Shown here piece after piece: positions 51,284-63,908 of a stretch of DNA of 64,000 nucleotides. Position 1 is the first letter of the stretch. The number at the start of each line of letters is the position of its first letter. A model generated the notes under the pieces. It ran no database searches. It was not told where the DNA came from and worked only from the letters and a program-made list of their open reading frames with translations. Source of the stretch: Ostrinia nubilalis (taxonomy: Eukaryota; Arthropoda; Insecta; Lepidoptera; Crambidae); NCBI RefSeq assembly GCF_963855985.1, contig NC_087110.1:4207001-4271000 (forward strand), in the 5' to 3' direction. Made by a program: the position numbers and the translations under genes.

Positions 51284-52108
51284 AAATGGGTTAGGTACTT
51301 AGTAACCAACCGCATAAAATCTCTCATTTTCATAAAATGCAACAGCTTTGAATGTGCTGTCGTCTGTAACAACATGCTATTCCACCTTGAGTGAAATTAA
51401 CGGTATTCAAAATAATATTTTAACAACTAGATCTGTAAAGGGTTTTACTTTAAAGACTGGAAAATAGGAAAATATCTGAGGCTTTGTACTAAGGATTATA
51501 ATATTTTTTCCACTTGGTGTGAGGAACATTTAGCTGTCCATCAACTATAAATTCTGCTTCATTTTAAGCAAATTTTCCGCGCCAAAGCAAAAAACGTTTA
51601 GGAATGATTTTGCTTTTCTCTTTTGGCTGTGCCCTGGATTTGACCGCAACACCGCATTATGCAATTTTCACTGCCAAAGTTTCCGTTGAATTATTCATAA
51701 TGTTGACTGTGATTCAAATGTTTGAACAAATGTTTGTGAAACATTTTAAATTATACGATGTAACTCCAACTGTGAGTGGGCCAGAGCTTTAAGTTGAAGA
51801 GTTCGAATTATTACTCGGAATTTTTAGTCTCAAGTTGTTCTTGAATGCTTTATGTACTTAGTCTATTTTGAGATTTAAGAACAGTTTGGAAAGTACCTAC
51901 CTAGGTTAAGTTATTGGGAGCATTGTTAAATTAATTTGACGTATGGCCTAGGGTGGTTTTCAATCTGTCACAGAAAATGTATCCTACTAATTTATGAATT
52001 TGAAAGTTTGTGAGGATGGTTGTAGTACCTATGTTTGTTACTCTTTCACACAAAAAGTACTGAACGGATTTTCATATTGTTATCATCTGAATAAACATAA
52101 TCTACTAT

Positions 52109-52553
<445 letters not shown>

Positions 52554-53072
52554 ATAAGCTATAATTTAAAACGATTTGTGACAAATTGAATTTTACGCGG
52601 GGAAAGCCGTGTGCAAATGCAAGTTAGTAAAGAAATAGGTAGCGAGCGAAAATCAACACAAAATTGTGTATTATCAGAATATAAATACATAAACATTCCA
52701 GCGTAAATTTCTTAATTAACCTTTGAACCATCTCGAACTAAGCTATATGCCTCATTGACTCGCATATCTCATACATCTTAGGCATTACTGATCGAGTTGA
52801 AAAGGCACTCGAAAGACAATGGGAGACTTCTCATTGTCGAGTCTAGCCTGGAATCTCATTAGCGTCTAGGTAGACGGACTGAGAATGTTCTAGACTTCCC
52901 TGTGTTATAATAAAACTTTATTCATCATCATCATCTTCTTCAGGGAATCTAGTCTCCATTGCCGAAGAATAAGTGGTAAATTCAGTGAACTGCTCCTGAA
53001 ATAAATGTACCTACTACTGCTATTTCTCTTTATTTATATTAACCGGCAGACAGTGGTGACTGAGTTTGTTGC

Positions 53073-53232
53073 GGCGCTTCTTCTCAGCACTTGCCAAATG
53101 TTGGTCTCGAAGCGCTGGTAGGGTAAAAAGATTATGAGACATGTAAAGGCTCCTTAAGAGCAAAATATTTGACGATTTGTAAGAACTATTTATTAGTCTA
53201 AATAAATAAAGAAATTTTGATATTGACTTTGA
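53073..53232 (+). mobile_element. LINE 3' end, relative of 36026
   Basis: CTTCTCAGCACTTGCCAAATG, GGTCTCGAAGCGCTGGTAGG, tail AAATTTTGATATTGACTTTGA. Confidence 0.75.
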
Positions 53233-53396
53233 AGCACGATATGCGTGGAGGTGCAGAACAAATCCTCTTTTGTCTTTTGGAAAATTAGGAAGGGTGGTTA
53301 CGTACGTGCTCTTTTAATGGAGACTAAATTAATATACGATGACGATGATCTGAAAAATTGTTTTGATTTGAGAGAATAACGACGTTCTATCGACTC

Positions 53397-53768
53397 CTAA
53401 AGGTAGCAGGAAGGCGCTGGATGCCAGGCGCGGATCCACCGTTGTGGGCACTGTGGGCATGCCCACAACCCTAATTTGCTTGTTTTAATTATGATCTATT
53501 GATAAGATCCATAGGCTGATGATAAAAACGGCTGACTGATGAGCCTTTAAAAAATCGAGCGTGATTTGGAACACAGCCGTTCCACTAAAACGCCGCCGCC
53601 ACCGACCACTTGGCTCTCACTTTGCTAATTTTTGGTGGCTGTGCCCACAACCTTTTTTGAGGGCTGGATCCGCGCCTGCTGGATGCCGGCCACTACCAAC
53701 CGAGCGTATCATTGGGGGAGGCCTATGTTCAGCAGTGGACGTCCTATGGCTAAAATGATGATGATTAT
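53397..53768 (+). mobile_element. RTE-type LINE 3' end split by a hAT MITE
   Basis: Left part AAAGGTAGCAGGAAGGCG and CTGGATGC (to 53424). Right part resumes at 53679 with CTGGATGCCGGCCACTACC and ends GATGATGATTATGAT. Removing the insert and one target copy restores the usual RTE order. Confidence 0.9.
53425..53678. mobile_element. 254-bp hAT-type MITE with exact 8-bp duplication
   Basis: Ends CAGGCGCGGATCCA and TGGATCCGCGCCTG are perfect 14-bp inverted repeats. CTGGATGC at 53417-53424 and 53679-53686 is the target duplication. The subterminal TGCCCACAACC is also inverted (GTTGTGGGCA). Non-coding. Confidence 0.93.
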
Positions 53769-53906
53769 GATCACTTGCTGGGGCCCTACTCTTACTGTAG
53801 AGCTCCAAAGACATTGTTTATCCTGTCGAAGGTAAGAAATCCAATTTACCTAAATATAGCATTTATTTTAGTAGTAACAAAAATATAAGTTGGTAATTTT
53901 TCTCGA

Positions 53907-54025
53907 AGCGAGAAGCGGGAAGCGCTGGACGCAGGCCGCTACCAATCGATCAACATGGAAAGCATTGGGGGAGGCCTATGTTCAGCAGTGGACGTCCTAT
54001 GGCTGAAATGATGATGATGATTATA
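53907..54025 (+). mobile_element. RTE-type LINE 3' end
   Basis: GCGGGAAGCGCTGGACGC, GGCCGCTACCAATCGATC, GTTCAGCAGTGGACGTCC, tail GATGATGATGATTAT. Confidence 0.85.
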
Positions 54026-55029
54026 TGATTATTTCTCGATGGTTATTGTTTTGTAGCCTATGGTTACATCTACATTAGAAGGCCACAGGTTACTAATAAA
54101 AGCAAATGCCAGCTCTAACACATCCATAGCTCTGTACTAAGCTATAGGTAGTGCAGTGGCAGTAATTAGTGCAATACGATGCGCTTATTACGATAGACAT
54201 CACGCGGAAAATGGCTAAGGCTTCCTCGAACTATGAATAGATAATTAGAAAATCATATTTCTTTAAAGTAATTAGTGTGAAATTATTTAGTGTTTACAGT
54301 AAAAGTAAAAGTATTCTTATTAATATCTGTGGTATATAGAAAGATAGATAGGATATATTTTAAGGTACCTACACCATACAACTCTTACAAATGAACGGCA
54401 AAATTTAAGCGGTCTTACCGCCAGTAAGCTATTTCTTCCAAACAACTCAGGGAGAGGAATAAAATACTTGTTTGTTTTGTATCTATCATTGATTGAAGCA
54501 ATTTTTGAAACGTTAACATACCTATTAATATTTTTGAATTTGAAACTGAAATATCAAGATCCAAATTAACCAAAACGTGGATTATGAGTACCTAGTGTAA
54601 AAATACATAACATTTTATACATAGAAAACACCCAGACCAATTTGTGCCAATACTAACAGATGTATCTAATATGCACACAATTTTTTATGTTTGTATCGAA
54701 TCCGCGCCCGCGGGTGCACTCAAAAATATCTCTTTCAAAACCATCACAAATATTAAAATTAAAGGCTTTTATATTTTATTGCAAATTCGCCCATATTCCA
54801 GCTGCATAAGAGCCCACAGTGTGAAGCTTGACGAGCTTTTACCTTACAAATTGTACACGTGCAGCTCAGAGTTATGTTTAATCGGCAAATGAGGTGTATG
54901 CGTTAGTCAGACCCCAAGTAATTAGCGAATAGTAGGTCAAATGGGGCACAGGGAGAGTAGAACAGCCAGCCAACAGACGACAGAGACGTAAAAATCTAGA
55001 AAAAGTGACAAAAGCCGAACGGTGAAGGT

Positions 55030-55215
55030 GTCGGACTGGCCGACTCATGATCCCAGGAACGCTGGTTCGCATTAGCATTTACCTTAGCAAGAGGGGTTAC
55101 GGGACTATTCCCACCTCTCGTTCCCATCGCTGCAATTCCTGTGTAGCCATCTACAGCTTGACCGCCAATAAAATCCCAACTAATGAAGGCCAAGTTTGTC
55201 CCGGGGCAAAGTTAA
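55030..55215 (-). repeat. dispersed repeat, antisense partner of 33440
   Basis: TATTCCCACCTCTCGTTCCC, GCTGCAATTCCTGTGTAGCC, CTACAGCTTGACCGCC and CAACTAATGAAGGCCAAG mirror the 33440 copy. It extends to ATCCCAGGAACGCTGG on one side. Confidence 0.6.
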
Positions 55216-55290
55216 ACTGTCATTACACCCACGACTAAATTACATAATCAAAAGAACTAAGAGCTTAGGAGACTAACAGATAGATGTAAA

Positions 55291-55553
55291 ATAGACATGT
55301 TGACACCACCAATCAATTGACGTACTTTTTAAAACTGTCAAAACGAAACTCTCCCATAGATTTTGTATGGCACTACAAGCAAGTGACGTCACTATTTTTT
55401 CAACTCAATTAAACTACTTTTTGCAATTACAATGCGAACAAAAATCGTAATTTACAGGTAATTTAAAATTAATTAAGTTTTTAAGACTAGAACTAGGTCT
55501 TTTTAGAAAAGTTGTGGTTTTGAATTATTGGGGTATGGTGTCAAACTGTCTAT
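55291..55553. mobile_element. 263-bp MITE
   Basis: ATAGACATGTTGACACCAC and GTGTCAAACTGTCTAT inverted ends; the core is AT-rich with TGACGTCAC. Flanks show no clear duplication. Confidence 0.65.
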
Positions 55554-55569
55554 TCTATAGCTGAAAGAA

Positions 55570-55695
55570 GATATTATCCACTACAACCGGTCCCACATTC
55601 AGGTGCTTCCCGTGCTTCCCACCATGTTTTAAAGTTGTCAGTCCACCGAGTAGGAGGCCTGCCGTTCGCAATGCCTTCCGGCCGGTGGTTTTTGG
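55570..55695 (-). mobile_element. RTE-type LINE remnant
   Basis: CCACTACAACCGGTCC, AGTAGGAGGCCTGCCG, CTTCCGGCCGGTGG; antisense and decayed. Confidence 0.6.
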
Positions 55696-56139
55696 GGAAA
55701 TCAGGCCTATACAGTGAGGTCTGGACTGGTGGTTCTATTCAGGCTACGCATGTCGAGTGTTGTTACGTTCACCGTAATAATAAAGGTTAATGGAATAGCG
55801 GATAAGCGGCATGTTAACACTTTGATGGTCACATCAACCGATTTTAGCTAGCAAAATTATTAAACTGACAGTTGGTGGGCATAGAAATAATAAAAGTATT
55901 AAATATTTTTAAAAATTCTGTAAAATAATTATTTTCAAAAATCTTTAAAAACAGTTTTGCTGGTTCCTGATAAAGTTTCAGATAGTTATCTAAGATAGGG
56001 TCATGGTGCCTATTCGCGTCCACCACCTCATCACGACAGATCACTCTTTTAAAAACAGTTGAAAAAAACTTTATCGACTTTAGTAGTGACCTAGTTATTT
56101 AGTATTTTTATGAGTCATTCATCATCAGTTTCATTTTTA

Positions 56140-56278
56140 TTACTCTTTCACGTAATAACCACTGAAGGGATATCGAAATTCGATGAAACAATTTTAAACA
56201 TTAAACTAGATTTTATATGCTATCATTTCTAACATTAACTAAATCTACGCAAGTAAACCCGCGGACTAAAGCCAGTAG
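56140..56278 (+). mobile_element. decayed Helitron remnant
   Basis: TTACTCTTTCACGTAATAACC, TTCGATGAAACAATTTTAAAC, AACCCGCGGACTAAAGCCAG follow the 39643 subfamily order without a functional terminus. Confidence 0.5.
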
Positions 56279-58330
56279 CCTATTTTTCACACGTTTTTCT
56301 TCACACTCCCATTAAAAAGTGCCGTTACCACGGTCGCTGTAATAAAACCCGCACTTAAGACAATGTATGGATATTGCTTACCGCCGTCATACTTTTAACT
56401 CATTCCTTGGGATTATAAGACTCCAGGCTGATAAAATAATGGTATATTGACTGTATACATACATAGTGTAGAGTGTTTATTATTCTCTTTTTTTAATAAT
56501 TATGTTAGGTTATGCTATGACGCTTGATCGAACGGGAACAAAAACATTTTTTTGTACATTCCCTTGCTTTTTAAGGTGTAATTAATTTTTGAAAAGTAAA
56601 ACCTTATAAACAAATACGAAAGAACAAAATAGATCTTATTAATAACTACGATCGTAGGCAAAAAAAAGTTATTAAATTATTTTATATAGATATTTGGCAT
56701 CGCGTTTAGTGTTGCCAATATATGAGATACTAAAATCGGGACATTTTATTTCAAAATCACATAAATTTCCAAAAAAATAATTTCCTGCGAAATTATTTCA
56801 GATCCGTAAATCTGTTTCTAATAAATCTCTAGTTACAAGCTACAGTACTCTAGGAAGTTATTTCAATAACTTATTAGATTTGATCAAATCTACCAATTCA
56901 AAAGTTCCTCCAAAATTGTCATTCTTTCTGAAATCGGAATTGCTGGTGTAATGTTAACGAAGATTAAATATTTTGATCACAGTCTTGAGTCTTATTCTTG
57001 AGTGTAGAGTTGTTTTTAAGCGTGCGACTTTTCAAAATAAGGGTCTTAAACTAGTAAACGTCCGCACTCTAAATACCTGTGACGTAGGTGCAGACCCAAA
57101 AAGGTATCAGTGCCTCCGCATATCCCGATGTCCCATATCAGCCATATCTGATGTCCCATAGGTATCACCGGGACACCTCTCCCGCCCTATCTCTAAAGAC
57201 AATAATCTCACGCGTTCCCGACGCAAGGCATTTCTTTGCCGAGGTTCTATTAAATTCCTTATTTCGAACCACGATCTCTTTTCACCTTAATCTGTTCTTG
57301 CTGCACAAAAAATAGGGTTAAAAATCCTCTGCCGGTTTTTATGGGGACGAACGAAGGCGGTGGATTTGTCAGTTTGTTTCTGGGTAATGGGATTTTTTAT
57401 TGATTTTATTGGTAGGCAAACGGCAGTTTGTGCAAATACGGTACAGATATGGGTGGGCTGATCGCCTACATCGTCGAGTCAAATGTTTTTGTCGCGGGTA
57501 GTTTGGGAATTCGAGCAGTTGCTGTTACAACTTACGCTTCCTTTATTTGATGACACGATTGGAGCGGTGGCGCGGTGAATAGCCTTGAACACTTGGTCCT
57601 ATGTTTTATGCCGGCTCACGTCTCTTATACTCATATGCCCAGCATTGGGACATACTAGGCACTAGTCTCCCCTAGAACCCTCCAATCATCCCCGTGCGAG
57701 TTATTAAAATCTCTAAGGAACCAGGGAGAAGACAACTGTGTGTGTATGAGACGGTCATCCAAGCCATTGAGTAAACTCATAATTCACCTAACGATAACCA
57801 TACCCAGGAATTCTTCACCACTACGCCTTTGCCCTTAAAATAAATATCCTTTCCATTATTCAATCATTATCGTATCGTATCTTTTACAGTACAGGATAAT
57901 TCCCAATTTCAATTCCGACGTAACAAAGTACGTGGGAGTAAATTTTTATCTCAGAAACGAGCACGTGGTGTCGCCGGGTGGATTGCAATTTAACTTGAAG
58001 GCCAATGGGGCCAGCAGATTAGCGTTTAATTCGACCCTTTTTCAATTATTGTTTTTTCTTTGAAAGAACATCCACAGCTAGACAAAAACTTTTTTCGAAA
58101 CACGAACATCTTCAACTTTTTTCGAAACACGATCGTCTACGGCTATTTAAGATACATCTTTCACGCACGCTACTCGAGAATACACGAGCTAGCTGTGCTA
58201 TCGGGCTATTCTTCATCATTATTGTCATTTAAACGACTCTCGCTACTAGAGAAAAATGGTAGTTTTGATTGACCTACACTTCCCACGCTGGCCTGACGGG
58301 TTGGGAAGACCTGATGTTAGCTAACATATT
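56279..58330. other. no gene recognised
   Basis: Mostly AT-rich with short frames lacking splice sites or motifs. Around 57340-57780 it is richer in G and C but still shows no domain. A hAT-like end GTGTTGCCAATAT near 56711 has no partner. Confidence 0.45.
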
Positions 58331-58336
58331 TTTCCC

Positions 58337-58508
58337 TTAGTCACCTCTTATGACATCTACTGGAAGAATAGGGGTGGCCCCATTATTTTTAATCGCCTCT
58401 TACGACGTCCAAGAGGCATGGGTAGGCCTATATACCCCAGTGGTCCCAATATTATTCCTTAATCGCCTCTTACGTCGTCCGAAAGGCATGGGTAGGCCTA
58501 ATACCTCA
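58337..58508 (-). repeat. tandem pair of a LINE 3' segment
   Basis: AATCGCCTCTTACG, then GTCC, AGAGGCATGGGTAGGCCTA occurs twice (about 58390 and 58462), and a third weaker unit (CACCTCTTATGACATC) precedes. The word relates to the antisense of TCGTAAGAGGCGA at 20350. Confidence 0.6.
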
Positions 58509-58509
58509 C

Positions 58510-60338
58510 CGCTAACTCTATGGCCCCACTAAACGATTTTCAGTAGCTGTTATTAAATCCGTTTTCTGTTCATGAGTTTGGAAACGCGTTGTATGTCACA
58601 TTAAGCTGTAACAAGGTACACTCGCACGTGTAAGTGACAATTTAGTGACAAAAACGTTGTCATGCCAACGTGAATGGAAGAGTTGAAGTTTCAGAGGCTG
58701 TTAATCGATTGGAAGTTAGTCGAAGAAGACGTAATAAAATTTTCCTGCTATAGACACCTTTCCTTATTTTCGTCATCTGCTACAAAAAGGCTAACACAGA
58801 ACTCAAGCTTTAAAATTATTAAGGATAGCAACATTAGCAACGCTCAAGACTGTATAAATAGTAGTCATAGATCCTTCCCTGTGATCGGTCTGAATGTTGA
58901 AATTCAACCAAGTAAATACCTTAATCTCTATGTTAGAAATTTAATCGAGTTTTGGTTTGTTTAATGATTTAATCATTGAGGAAAGAGCATGCTTCGAAAT
59001 TTTCTATCTTTTGGAATCCAGAAAAAATCTCAGTACGTACATTAACTCAGCAGATACTCGTATATTTACGGTTTAATTAACTATAAAATTATCCTTAGAC
59101 TAAAGCAGGATTTTACGAGGCCATAAAACTTAAGGATTTATATTCCACCTTTCCACAAGTTAAGTGTAGACAATTATAAAGTTTTGTAAGTTAGGGGACG
59201 AAAATTTACTTCAAGATTTACCCAGTAAATTATAACTAGATAGCGACGCTATAGACAGGAGGACGCTATAATAGGCCTTTAATAGTTCATTATGATGCAG
59301 GAGTAACTTTATTATTATCAAGGTAAAGGCATATTGGAGCTAGAACATAATAAAACACACGTTTCATAAGACACTGTTAACAGAGGAACATTTATTATTA
59401 CCATCAGTATCATTATTTCAGCTTATGACAATCCAATGCAGGGCTTAAGCCTCTATAAGGAGGCGCCACAAAAAAGTACGATATTCCTCATTTTTTCATT
59501 AAGCCACTTTCAGCTGCCATCTTAATATCGTCGATTCATAGAGTAGTTAGTGTCTTGCTCTACTTTTGCGCAGACATAGATGTATGACAGCACATTCCCA
59601 AGAATTTTTTAATACTTTTTAAAGGTAGGACGCGAACAGGTAACTTGACCCTATATTTGGCCCCAAAAGATACTCAAATTCGAATTATTTATTAATGATC
59701 CGATTAGACAAGGGTTTTAGGACTAAAATACACTGTTTTAGTCTCAACTACCAAATTACCTAAAACTGAAAATTCAAATAAGTCTGATTGCCCTATTACA
59801 AAATTATCATTTAACGATACATCGTTAAATAAAATTTTAAAGCCATTTCAATAATTATGACTGTGTTAACCGCCCCTCGGGTGATTCCGAAGTTAATAAT
59901 TACGAGAAGTGACATTTTAATTAGGTACCTAGGTAATTAGCTAACTTTTTCAACTTTTTGAATTTGGTAATTGAGAGGTGTGAATTTGGTGAGTTTATTA
60001 TAGGTGGCATTAATCATGGAACCAAGAAATTAAAAAGTTATAGCTGCTTTTCAAGTTTCAGAATTGATATTCAATTGATTTACATTAAGTTATTACATAA
60101 TACATAAATACCTACCTATTGTAGTAAATAAACTTAGTACCTAATATAGAGGTAAAAGACCAAGTAGTATATTTTTATTAAAATTTCTACAGACCTAATT
60201 GATTGGAATAAGCCCACGTATCTAACATAGGATTCGTGCTTGATGAACCGACGACCGCCAGAAGATAACTTACAATGGTTGGTTGGAAAAGTGGACGAAC
60301 ATACTCGTATTTTGTGGGGCTTTTGGGTCTAGCATTAC
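58510..60338. other. no gene recognised
   Basis: AT-rich. A 96-codon open frame at 58674-58964 has no signal, motif or splice context and is not called. A weak LINE-like AGGCGCCACAAAAAAG segment lies near 59460. Confidence 0.4.
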
Positions 60339-60340
60339 TA

Positions 60341-60972
60341 ACGTGACCATACGTCCCGCTTTGGGCGGGACTGTCCCGCTTTCAGACTGTCTGTCCCGCT
60401 GTCCCCTTTAGCTTTAAGAATGCATCTATCGTTTTTAAATGTAACAACAGCGCGAGCGACACAGTGCGAATCGTATGTTGACAACGAAAATAAATATAAA
60501 TAAATCATGCAGTAAGTTCCATAGTTATCTAAAAACAAGATACGATATTCTAAAACAAATTTGTTCCGCCGACAAATACAAAAATACGACTTAGAAGTCA
60601 CCCCGCTACTTAACTGTTTTGTGTTTAGTGCTTTGATTTGTGTTATTCAATCCTACTTTATAATATTATAAATGCGAAAGTTCGGATGTCTGGATGTCTG
60701 TATGTTTGTTACTCTTTGTAGCAAAAACTACTAAACGGATTTTGATGAAACATTACAGTATTATTGTTCATAACCCAGCATAACACATAGGCTATAATTT
60801 ATGACGATATGTAACAAACTAAATTTCACGCGGGTGAAGCCGCGGGCAAAAGCTAGTTTTCTATAAACTTGTAAAACTCCCAAAACTTTGTTTTATTTTA
60901 TAATTACGCAGGTTTTTTTTTAGAACTATTCCTCAGTTGTCCCGCTCTGGCACATAAAATAAATGGTCACGT
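60341..60972. mobile_element. inverted-repeat element with nested Helitron
   Basis: Perfect 10-bp ends ACGTGACCAT and ATGGTCACGT. The subterminal part has repeated TGTCCCGCT and GGGCGGGAC. It resembles in style the TGTCCGGC-rich hAT MITE at 37900. A Helitron (60651-60857) sits inside. Confidence 0.72.
60651..60857 (+). mobile_element. short Helitron nested in the 60341 element
   Basis: TCCTACTTTATAATATTATAA start, TTGTTACTCTTTGTAGCAA, CTAAACGGATTTTGATGAAAC, ATAATTTATGACGATATG, end GCGGGTGAAGCCGCGGGC and AAAAGCTAGT. Confidence 0.85.
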
Positions 60973-61998
60973 TAAGCATAACCTACACTGCTGATAATGA
61001 TGATTATCCATCTTCCATGCCTCATTACAATTTTAATGCGATAAATAAATGAATGAAAAGTTATTTTCTGGTTAAGATACTGTCACCCTATTCACTATCA
61101 CTATCACTTTTAAATTAAAAACAATAAAAACGTTACCAACAAGGACGAAATTACAACAACGGTAGCATTCACCCGACACATCCTGAACGCAATTACGTGG
61201 CAGTCAGCAGCGGGCGACAGGTAGAGTCCAAAACGTCTGTGCGAAATTAGACGAAGGGTCCGATTCTGGAGTTGCACTACATCTTAACACAGGCACCTGC
61301 TTTAGATCAGATTCCAAGTACTCTATTAAGTACAAAATAAAAAGATGTCTAGTCTTATCCGAAAAACATTTAATAATTAGCAATGTAATAATATATCTGA
61401 ATATTCTTTATTTTTAAACACATAAGCTACTTAAAAAGCCCTTTATTGTGATACCCCACTCGATAGGTTTTGAGTTTTTTTTTTTAATACACTGAGGCGC
61501 TTTTGATTTTTTCCAATTTTAATATAGCCAGTGTCACTCTCACGATTAAGACGAATCTAACGACGCCTCTCACGGTAAAATCGGTCAAGCCGTTTAGGCT
61601 GTAGGCCGTGCCAAAGAAATATATACTTACATACATACACTCGAAAAGCATAACCCTCCTTCTGGCGCAGTCGGTTAATAAAAAAGCTCCCAGACTCTTT
61701 CCTCTTTTAAATGGGACCTGTAACACGAACTAAAACCTTTAGATTAAGAGGATCTAACGCTCTTACCAAAGAGATTACACGGCTCTACAACTCTTATCTA
61801 AGAAAAACAGAACATTACTTACAGATTTTCCTCATATTAGATTACCAAAGTGTAAGTTAATTCTTATTTAAATAAAAAAAACTTTTGATAAAGATTTTTT
61901 TTCGTAAATGTTTGTAAAAAAATCTGCCAGGTTTCACATCGGCCGCACATTTTTGATCTACTTAAAAAAAAGGTTATCTATTCGACCCATTATGTTGT

Positions 61999-62244
61999 AC
62001 TAGCTTTCCGACCGCGGCTTCGCCCGCGTGGAATTTTGTCTGTCACAGAAAACCTTTATCGCGCGCGTCGCTGTTTCAAAAACCGGGATAAAAACTGTCC
62101 TATGTCCTTTCCCGGGACTCAAACTATCTCTATGCTAAACATCAAAATCTGTTCAGTGGTTTAGGCGTGAAAGCAAGACAGACAGACAGACGGACAGACA
62201 GAGTTACTTTCGCATTTATAATGTTAGTAAAGATTAGTATAGAT
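61999..62244 (-). mobile_element. short Helitron
   Basis: Antisense copy: CTAGCTTTCCGACCGCGGC, CGCGTGGAATTTTGTCTG, TTTCCCGGGACTCAAACTAT, GACAGACAGACGGACAGAC, end TTAGTATAGA. Confidence 0.87.
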
Positions 62245-62487
62245 AGTGAGCGTTTCAGAATCGGACCCTGCGAATGACCGCAGCAAATTGCCAGGCCTGA
62301 ATATCCTTTGTTTACATAACATACGGTTGGTTTCAGCGCAATTCCACTTTCGTAATGAGATGTCATAAAAAGTTGCCCATTATACGGCTAAAGAGTATAA
62401 GCATAGTTGCATAATACATTACTGTAATTGGTCAGTAGTTTAATATGAAATTAAAGGTAAACACCAATCATGATCAGACCATACTAA

Positions 62488-62664
62488 AAATGTGGCCGCT
62501 TACCGGAAAATGCAGCGTGGGACGTCCACCCACAAGATGGACCGACGACATCGTAAAAGTAGCAGGAAGGCGCTGGACGCAGGCTGCTACCAACCTGGCA
62601 ACATGGAAAGCATTGGGGGAGGCCTATGTTCAGCAGTGGACGTCTTATGGCTGAGATGATGATG
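62488..62664 (+). mobile_element. RTE-type LINE 3' end, open frame
   Basis: Best-preserved C-terminus here: KCSVGRPPTRWTDDIVKVAG, RRWTQAATNLATWKALG, EAYVQQWTSYG, stop, then GATGATGAAAATG. About 55 codons remain open. Confidence 0.9.
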
Positions 62665-62745
62665 AAAATGTTTCCAAGACGATACCATAATGGCACGCAT
62701 TATGAAAAAGTTATAAATATGATCTCATGTAGAGCCAACAAACTT

Positions 62746-62893
62746 ACGCCCTTATTCACAAACATTACTATGAGGTCTCACAGTGCGCGTGGACGCACAG
62801 GGTGGCACACGAACCAATCACAGAGCTCTATTCAACGCTGTGCGTTCTATTTGCTGCTTCACTTAAGCAAGCATCGTTTGTGAATACGGGTGT
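62746..62893 (+). mobile_element. recurrent ~145-bp MITE, copy 9
   Basis: Complete, with ends ACGCCCTTATTCACAAAC and GTTTGTGAATACGGGTGT. TTA stands before the left end and follows the right. Confidence 0.88.
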
Positions 62894-63030
62894 TACTCTA
62901 CACGTCCTAATTCTAGTCAAATTAGCCAAAATAATTATTTATGTAGCACGGCCGTGTCGCTATCATCACTATGGGCGTAAGGTGAAAATTTATTCACTGT
63001 TCATATTACTTTTCTTGGTATAGATAGAGA

Positions 63031-63244
63031 TAAAGCCTGGTCCGTGAGCAGGTAGAATCCCGTCCAATGACCTCAAGCTGCCCATCCTTGTCGCTCGCAC
63101 GTAATTATGTTGCTGTCGCGCTCGCACGCTCACTGCGGGCGCGCGTCGCACAGTCGCGACAGCAATATAATTACGCGCGAGCGATAAGGATGGGTAGCTT
63201 GGGGTCATTGGACGGGATTCTACGTGCTCACGGACCAGGCTTTA
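63031..63244. mobile_element. 214-bp foldback element
   Basis: Arms of ~95 bp start TAAAGCCTGGTCCGTGAGCA and its partner TGCTCACGGACCAGGCTTTA. Both run through CCGTCCAATGACC, AAGCT and CCATCCTT into CG-rich CGCTCGCACG. It could fold almost end to end. Helitron-like words on the right (ACATAGGATCATTTTTATCCC, to 63311) suggest insertion into an old Helitron. Confidence 0.87.
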
Positions 63245-63722
63245 GCAGAGGACAAAACATAGGATCATTTTTATCCCAGTCTTTGAAAGGGGACACGTGC
63301 GTGATAAAGGACAATGTTCGTTCTCCATACATTGTTCGCCTAAGAACCAACAATTTTGACATATTACTACCCGAAAGCGAAATAATACGATTCTGTGTGT
63401 AAGAACAATGATTCCTGATGGACACTTGCCATAAAATTAATGATTAAGAATATTAAATCACAGCGATTTTATAATATGTCGTTTATGACAACATGGCGTC
63501 TAATGTATTGTGTGAATGTATGAACACCGATTCGCGAAAAATGTTTTGTATTGTCGTCACGCCGAGTCGCAGCCAAATAGTATAAAATAATAGAACAAGT
63601 TTTAGAAATACAACTCGGCATTCCACTTTTATAATATGCCCACATATTGCACGTAAATCAATGATATTATATAAAAACAAAAGCAGATATGTTATAAGCG
63701 CTCGCGCTGTGAATACTCAAAT

Positions 63723-63740
63723 ACGTCCCAATTGGGACGT
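63723..63740. promoter_or_regulatory. perfect 18-bp palindrome upstream of the THAP exon
   Basis: ACGTCCCAATTGGGACGT reads the same on both strands and lies 92 bases before the THAP start codon. Its role is unknown; a binding site for a dimeric protein is one possibility. Confidence 0.5.
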
Positions 63741-63831
63741 CTTGTGTTTAGTCTTCGTGTGGCCTGCGTCGTGCGCAATCGCGTGCGTACCACACCGTAA
63801 GTTCCTGTGTTCTTACCAAAATAAATAAAAA

Positions 63832-63908
63832 ATGCCATCGTGTGTGTTTCGAAAGTGTACCAATTATGACTCTAAAGTAAACAAAATACAAGGGATCTCT
63901 TACCACAT
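63832..63908 (+). CDS. first exon of a THAP-domain protein (partial)
   Basis: ATG in a good context (AAAAATG) opens MPSCVFRKCTNYDSKVNKIQ, then GISYH, the start of a THAP zinc finger. It has the N-terminal Met-Pro/Ser-Cys, the second Cys after four residues, and the GISYH segment that normally precedes Phe-Pro. The exon ends at a GTGATT donor (63909) in phase 2, which would let the next exon supply the Met-to-Phe-Pro continuation; the other zinc ligands (Cys, His) must lie beyond the window. THAP domains are sequence-specific DNA binders related to the P-element transposase; the protein could be a host regulator or a transposon-derived protein. The short exon is typical for insect THAP genes. 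Confidence 0.7.

Noticed and set aside
58674..58964. A 96-residue protein gene
   Set aside because: No motif, splice context, promoter or poly(A) signal; AT-rich DNA produces such frames by chance.
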